From Apoda limacodes (lineage: Eukaryota; Arthropoda; Insecta; Lepidoptera; Limacodidae): a stretch of DNA of 64,000 nucleotides. The notes under the pieces are model-generated. The model saw only the letters and a list, made by a program, of their open reading frames with translations, did no database searches and was not told the origin of the DNA. A program made the position numbers and the translations under genes. How positions within the stretch are numbered: position 1 is the stretch's first letter; every line of letters begins with the position of its first letter. Where the stretch lies: assembly GCA_946406115.1 (NCBI GenBank), contig OX291546.1:16733019-16797018 (forward strand). The letters are read 5' to 3'. This document shows positions 24,259-64,000 of the stretch, in pieces.

Positions 24259-25344
24259 ACGCCAGTTAAACTTGTAGTATTAAAAAAGTAGAAAAAAGTA
24301 GTATTAAATTTAAAATTCGGTAGGCAAGAAATACCTATTCTACTACACAAAAGTGTATCCACACTTCGATACTATATTGTTAATGCGAAAGCAAGTTTGT
24401 TTTTTTTTATTGTCTTTCCTTCCCGTCACAATGGAGCATCCAATTGAGCTAAAATTTAAGTCAGTCAGTCATAGTTAAAGCGACGCAGGTCATAGGCTTC
24501 TTTTTATCCCGGGAAATTCAAAAGTTTCCGCAGGAGTAACTTAAACCTAATTCCATGCGAACGAAAAACACCTATGTCAAACTTTCTTACTTATTGATTA
24601 TTTATATATTTAATGAAGTCGTAAAAATCCCACGCTGAAAACCGAATTTAGCGTCGGCAGAGCCGCTGCCAAAAGCAAGTATTTTAATATATTACTAACA
24701 AGTATTTAAAGTAAGACAAATAACACTATCTTTTGTAAAATCCTCTTTAACGTGTTGCGTAGTTGCATCTGAATATTGTCCATGAAAAGTATACAATAAC
24801 TGTAAATAACATCAGTGCTATGTACAAAACATGAGGTTGCTTAAACATCGATGGTGATTTCAGTGTACAATATCCTTTAGAACCATCGCACGGCTTCATA
24901 TTGATCGTTATGTGCCTTACATTTTTACTTTATTTCCTATTTTCATGATTATGTCGCCAAAATCAAATATTAGTAATGACATCTAATAGGAGAACCATAG
25001 ACACTGATTTTATAGAGCAACGTAGAAGGGTCCAGATTAACTATAATGAACGTCTTTGGTATTGGTATGTTATTCGTAGTTATTCGTTGTAAGGTATTTT
25101 TATTAGATTATTTTAGTCTTAAATAACTGATACGAAAACATTTCGACCAAATTGACTAACAAGGAGCGAATAAAATGAGGAAGACAGTCCAAATAAATAG
25201 TAATAGTTATTACTTACAGACATAGTAGTGCAGTATCGTAATGTCATGTCTTAAGAACAGCAGGAGTGTGAAACGACTTCTACCCAATCCTTTTTTACAA
25301 CGAATTTCCTTCGGGTAAGTTAGTCTTACTGAGAAAGTTCTAGA
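24259..25344. other. Intergenic stretch between LINE copies
   Basis: No gene. Bases 24500-24560 ('tttttatcccgggaaattca', 'gtttccgcaggagtaac') belong to a dispersed repeat also seen near 20065-20110. Confidence 0.4.
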
Positions 25345-27520
25345 TATCCCAGAGCAGTACTAGTTATTTTGGGACACTTTAACGCCCACCATCGTGAGTG
25401 GCTCAGGTCTTGAACAAATAACTATGCAGGAATATCTGCTCATGAATATGCTCTGAACTATGAATTCATTCAGCTGATACTATCTCCAACGAGAATACCA
25501 GATATAGGATACCATATGAGCTCCTTACTGGGCCTTCTGCTGACTACACGTCCTAATGGATATTCCGTTTCAGTAGATGCGCCTCTTGGCTCCTTGGAGC
25601 ACTATCTCGTTTGGATCTAGTGTTTTGCACACAACCCGATCCATCTGGACCAAATAATTGGCGTCGTGTGTGGCTTATAAGTTGGCAGTTTGGGAAGGAT
25701 TGCGAGAAAATTATGCATTGTACCCGTGGAGGCAGCTCTGGTTTAGTCAGAGTTTAGAGTCAGTCACTGATAAAATCCTCGCTGGTATGGAATGTTGATT
25801 CCTAACCCGCCCGTAGCTTTTGGCGTCAAAAAACGATCGTGGTTTAATAGATCGTGGAGAAAAGCAAATAACTGAAGCAAACTGCGATTGAGGCTTGGAC
25901 CACGGCTCGTAATAATAAGTATCCAAATATTTCTGAGTTAAAGTGCAAATTAAATCCTGCCTCGAGGTTCAGAAAGAAAACAACTGCCAGATCTCAACTC
26001 CAATCCATCGGCAAAATAGGTAGGCGACTTACGAGCTATCCCTCTGGCAGTCGTGCTTTCTAGTTCCCGCTAAGGCTGCCGAACGGAACTTTGCCAGTCG
26101 TCGTTACCACAACTGCGAAAGACCGATGGTGACTTGGCCCATAGTGCAAAACTAACTCTTTACTACTCTAACTTTTTTTTCTGTATTACTACTGCAATTG
26201 GCTGATGCAGCTAATGCTGCTCTACCGGGCTTTTGGGGCGAGACTCTGAAGGAGTGTCAACCTATATAGCGCCCAACGCTCAAGCGCTCCCCGCGGCGGG
26301 GCCTCGGCTTGAGTTGTCTCTCTTGGTGTCGTCCCTTTGACCTTGAGTCAGCGCCAGGAGGGGAGTTCCCGTTACGCGGTCACTACTGCGAGTGAGTGGG
26401 GGCGAGAAGCGCCCCGGCACTCTCTTATACCTCGTGTATAAGGTGACGACTGGACTGAAGGTCTGTGTGTGCGCCGACGTCCCTAACTCGAATATTAACG
26501 ACGAAGGCGCTGTGCCACCTACTGTACCGTGCTACGGTAAGACCTTGCCGGAAATCTCCATAACACAACGGGAGGACCGGCGGGCGTAACTTTCTCTAGA
26601 CGTTCATAAGTCGAGTGGGCCAGACCTGATACTCGCAGTGGTGCTTAAACAGTATGCTCCTGAGTTATGTCCTGTACTTACGTAACTCTTCGCGCCTTTC
26701 TACCACAGTAGACAATTTCGGTCTTTATGAAAGACTGTAAATGTGCACTCGGTGCCCAAAAGGGCGATAAATCAGATCCATCGAATTGAAGCTAATAGCA
26801 CCTCCCTCCTCTCCAAAGTGATTGAGCGTGTGATCATCACACAGCTTCTAAGATTGACCTGGTCAGTGACCATCAATATGACTTTCGCCACGGTCGCTCG
26901 ACTGGTGACATTCTACTGTATCTCACACACCGATGGGCCCATGCCATTGAAAGTCAGGGGAGGCATTGGCATATGTAGCCTGGACATAGCGAATACGTTT
27001 AATCGGGTCTGGCATCAGGGGTCTCCTATTGAAGTTGCCATCTTACGGAGTGCCCGAGAGTTTGTGCAAAGCTAGCTTTTGTCCGGCAGACGCATACCAG
27101 CCGTAGTTGACGGTAGTTGGTCTGATAGCATGGACATTAATGCTGGTGCAAGGCCCTGTGCTATCTCCTACGCTGTTTCTACTGCACATCAATGACATGT
27201 TGGACATCAACAATATACATTGCTATGCAGATGACAGTACTGGAGACGCTTATTACACGAGTCGTGCAAACATCCCTGGTTCAGTTGTGGTGGAAAAGTG
27301 CAGAGAACTTTTGTCTCAAATCAAGACCAATCTGACTGGGGACGGAAAAACTTGGTCCGATTCAACGCTACAAAAACACAACTCTGCGCATTCACTGCTA
27401 TCCAAATATTCTTGGAGCACAGTAAAGATTCTTGGTGTTGACGTCTCCAGCGATTATCAGTTCCGAGGTCATTTGTAAGACAATGTGAAGCTGGCGTCCA
27501 AAAAACTTGGTGAACTGAGA
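25345..27520 (+). mobile_element. Degenerate LINE copy, opposite orientation
   Basis: Plus-strand relative of the 54-57.7 kb element. It starts in the endonuclease (LVILGHFNAHHREWL near 25360; SVSVDAPLGS near 25580), passes the reverse transcriptase (SLDIANTFNRVWHQG near 26980; MDINAGARPC; HCYADDSTGDAYYT near 27220) and ends at about 27520, short of the family 3' end. Many stops. Interrupted at about 26150-26482 by GC-rich foreign sequence. Confidence 0.85.
26150..26482 (+). other. GC-rich insert inside the degenerate LINE
   Basis: Lies between codons for DLAHSAK and ASNSNMNDEGA-like sequence of the host LINE and replaces about ten of its codons. Contains 'caagcgctccccgcggcggg' and 'ctcgtgtataaggtgacgac'. 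Composition is far from its surroundings. It may be the 5' untranslated region of another LINE; origin not established. Confidence 0.5.
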
Positions 27521-28336
27521 AGAGCGCGCGAAATGTTAGAGAATCTGGATGAACGCGCGGCAAGGCTGTGCCTGTGTGCTGTAATATGAAAACCTTCAAA
27601 CACATATTATGATGAACCATAATATATTTTATGATAAAAAATGTTTCTCATTCATTTATAACCAAATTTTTTTCATTTTCAAAAACAAACGAAGCTCAGT
27701 ATTTTGCAGATTTTCTTTATCATCCTACATGTCAGTGAAGTTTGAGAAAAGGTATTAACTCTGGTAATATTAAATGAAGGTATTCAGATGATTCCATTAA
27801 TTTGAATATTTATATTATATACCAGAGGTTTATGAGGATTTTTTGAAACATTATAATATGATCTTTTCAACACACTCGATTATAAAGCAACCTTTACTAC
27901 AACATTTTCAGCTTCCTAAGAGCGTTCACTACGCACTTGTGCGGTAGTGACTATTATTGCACGAGTATCTTTTACTTTACAGATATATTTATTTTATATT
28001 TAGCAAAAAGTAATCATGCCTATTAAGAAAGTTCTTTTTTTTGTAAATATAAAACCAACGTGTTTGTTAAAAACATATCAAAACTACAACATTCTGTTAT
28101 ATATAAACTGTTTTACAACACTTTAATTAGTATTTATCGTTTATCAAGTGTGTCGAAAACCGTCATAGGACACTTGTGACCTTTCCTTAATAAACACTCT
28201 GCTAAATTACGGCCTCACCTCGGGTTTTTTTATGTCCAACTGGTTGTGCAAACACGGATTTTTTCCCCCATGGACCAACTAAATAGTTGAACATTAGAAA
28301 ACCAAAATTTACATGGCCCTTCGTTCAACTGCACAA

Positions 28337-28509
28337 GGCTAACAACGCACTACGTGTTTTAATCTTTGCAAAAAATAATCGTCAATCAGTGAACAATACT
28401 AATGTACTAGAGCCTGCACACTGCGAAAAAAATGATATTATTGTCATTGGCGGTTTTATTTCGCAGTTTGGAAATTGCAAAGATTAAAATTCGTAGTGCG
28501 TTTTCAGCC
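28337..28509. mobile_element. MITE with about 35 bp inverted ends
   Basis: 'cgcactacgtgttttaatct' at the left is mirrored by 'agattaaaattcgtagtgcg' at the right. A second inner pair is 'actgcgaaaaaa' with 'ttatttcgcagt'. About 173 bp, non-coding. Confidence 0.7.
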
Positions 28510-28769
28510 TCATATTAAAGCTTTTTAAAGGAGGTTTTCCAAATGGTGTTTTCGTACTTAAAAGAACGTTGTGACGGATTAACGCAATAAAAGTTTTTAT
28601 ACTGAACTAAACATCATTCATTTTTGACCGACGTTTAGAAGGAAGAAAGTAGTTGCAGTCAAAAAAAGTTACGTGCGAGTCGAATAAGCGCACTGTGAGT
28701 TTAATACGGAAGACTTATACTTTTCAAGCTTTATTTCAGGTGATAGCTTTAAAATGGCTACCTAAAGCT

Positions 28770-29110
28770 ACAAAACTATTGATTGTAGACCAGAAGTTTC
28801 TTAACAGAAGATCTTCATTTTCGATGACATCTGTCAAATTAGAAACGGATCTGGAGATAGATCTATTAATTGTAGATTAGTAGTTCTTTAACAGAAGTGA
28901 CAGATCTCATCAAGATCTTCGTTGCTATAATCTCCGTAATCATTGACTGTAGGCAAGAAGTTTATTTGCAGAAGTGATAGATCTCATTAGGATCCTTATT
29001 TAGGATGACACTTGTCAAACTAGAAAGGCCAATATCTCCGTAACTATTGATTGTAGATTAGTAGTTTCTGTACAGAAGTGATAGATCTCATTAAGATCTT
29101 CATTTCGGAT
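28770..29110 (+). repeat. Diverged tandem repeat, about four units
   Basis: Units are anchored by 'tattgattgtag' variants at about 28777, 28865, 28941 and 29044, each followed by 'cagaagtgatagatctcatt' or a variant. Spacing is irregular (76-103 bp). Confidence 0.6.
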
Positions 29111-30258
29111 GACAGCTGTCAGACTATTTTTGTAGACCTGGTACTAACTAAAAACCTAATTACATTAGGTTAAATTTTGTATTTTTTTTCTTGAAAAGTA
29201 TTTTTTAATAAAACACTTACAGACATGACATTATTTTATTAGTCCATGACTTGGGAGACCATTTAAAAATTTTGTTTTCGACTTGGACTTGGAATAAAAT
29301 GACAATTTAACTTATTTTATATTTGTTCGAGGTCAACCTCTATGGCATTCACAATATTTACTTCTATTATTACAAATTATTTACTAAGTATAGACAAATA
29401 CACTATTATTACAAAATAAATAACACAGTTTCTTTCCGGCACTTCACTTAGATCCTAAAATACTTACGTTCGGAAAAATCTTATTTTATTCGAATAATTG
29501 ATATTTGTACCTATAGCTCAAGCGGCAGCTGATAATAAAACTGTCAATTTTCGAAAGGATAAAATTTTCAGTAAAGCGAAACTCAGTTCAAAAAGTGTTT
29601 GTAAAATAACCTAGCTTAAATAAAAACTTTTGGAATTTTACTTTTGATTTAGAGTTCCAGCACACGTTTTACTTTTTGTAGGTGCGACAATCCTACATAT
29701 TATTTATTATTACCTATATTTTTGACCTAGTTTTCATAAGACATGTGCGTTTCAATACTTGCCATCCGTATTTTTCATTTTTTGCCGACAAAATGTCGGT
29801 GACTGATTATCGGCAAGCAGCCTTAGAGTTTTTCGTGACGATGAAGAAAACCACAGCTCCCTAATCAGAACTAATAGGTTTTTGTCTTTTTTTAAATTGG
29901 GATTTAAAACCTTAAATAGTTCATAATGATAGATAATTTGGCTAAATTTTACAGTTAAAAAAAAATAAGTTTAAAATCAACAGTTTTCGACTCGTGTGTA
30001 ACCTTTTCCTCTTCCTACTCCTTCCAGTTTTAAACCATTGTTTTCTTCATTATTACGATGAACGCTAGCTGTTTATATCTTTTCAGAAATTTACAGCTTT
30101 TTTGTGATCGCTACTTGGCATACAATGTATATTTCCTTTCTGAAAATGCTAGTCCTAGAAACTTAAAAACTGTATTCGAAAATACCATAAAAAAAATACT
30201 TATTACTGACTCATTATTCCAACATGACTTAAGAAATATATTTTACATCGCAATCCAT

Positions 30259-30264
30259 TTTATT
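30259..30264 (-). terminator. Possible polyadenylation signal of gene B
   Basis: AATAAA on the minus strand, about 35 bp after the stop codon. Close spacing is plausible for an insect gene but unconfirmed. Confidence 0.4.
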
Positions 30265-30298
30265 AACCTATTATAAAATTACAAAAAAACATTTAAGT

Positions 30299-64000
<33,702 letters not shown>

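Larger units (their letters stand above)
27521..30258. other. Intergenic stretch 3' of gene B
   Basis: AT-rich, with a MITE at 28337-28509 and tandem-like repeats at 28770-29110; otherwise no recognisable gene or RNA. Confidence 0.45.

Noticed and set aside
26392..26589. 65-codon frame as a separate gene
   Set aside because: It joins GC-rich insert and LINE codons; a product of the insertion, not a gene.

Overview
The window looks like a nuclear chromosome segment from a lepidopteran insect (moth or butterfly). It is AT-rich, its genes are split by GT..AG introns, and it carries repeats I associate with lepidopteran genomes: a non-LTR retrotransposon whose 3' end reads 'ataccactaaggtggcaaac', and elements opening with 'agggttccgtacc' and closing with 'gtacggaaccct'. 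The organism call is inference from these repeats, not from a database search.

The real genes are two ABC transporters of subfamily C, most like MRP4/ABCC4, arranged tail to tail. Gene A (+, 127-12257) enters from the left edge and contributes its last ten exons: second transmembrane domain (TMD2) and second nucleotide-binding domain (NBD2). Gene B (-, 30299-64000) is nearly complete: 23 constitutive exons (one cut by the right edge) plus three alternative ones, covering TMD1, NBD1, linker, TMD2, NBD2 and the stop. Only the N-terminus lies off the right edge. From TMD2 onward the two genes share the same exon boundaries and almost all exon lengths (210, 231, 107, 124, 174/171, 128, 123, 123, 161 nt), so they are paralogues from an inverted duplication. 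Between them a third, decayed copy of the end of such a gene (17330-20046, +) keeps intron sequence, so it is a DNA-level duplicate.

The most notable feature is in gene B. The exon encoding the last membrane helix of TMD1 and the lead into NBD1 exists in three tandem versions (49990-50116, 48561-48687, 47343-47469). Each is exactly 127 nt, each is open, each has its own AG acceptor and GT donor, and each has the same phase. Only inclusion of one keeps the next exon in frame. This is a mutually exclusive exon cassette that would give three transporters differing in helix TM6.

Layout: 1-12.5 kb gene A with intronic repeats, including a long inverted repeat (2.83-5.61 kb); 12.5-30.3 kb intergenic, with a ruined jockey-type LINE, the pseudogene, two LINE fragments in opposite orientation and several miniature elements; 30.3-64 kb gene B, whose introns hold two larger LINE insertions (41.5-43.3 and 54.0-57.7 kb, the latter nested in an element with about 0.6 kb inverted arms), many short LINE tails and small inverted-repeat transposons. 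No RNA gene, CRISPR array or virus-like gene was seen.
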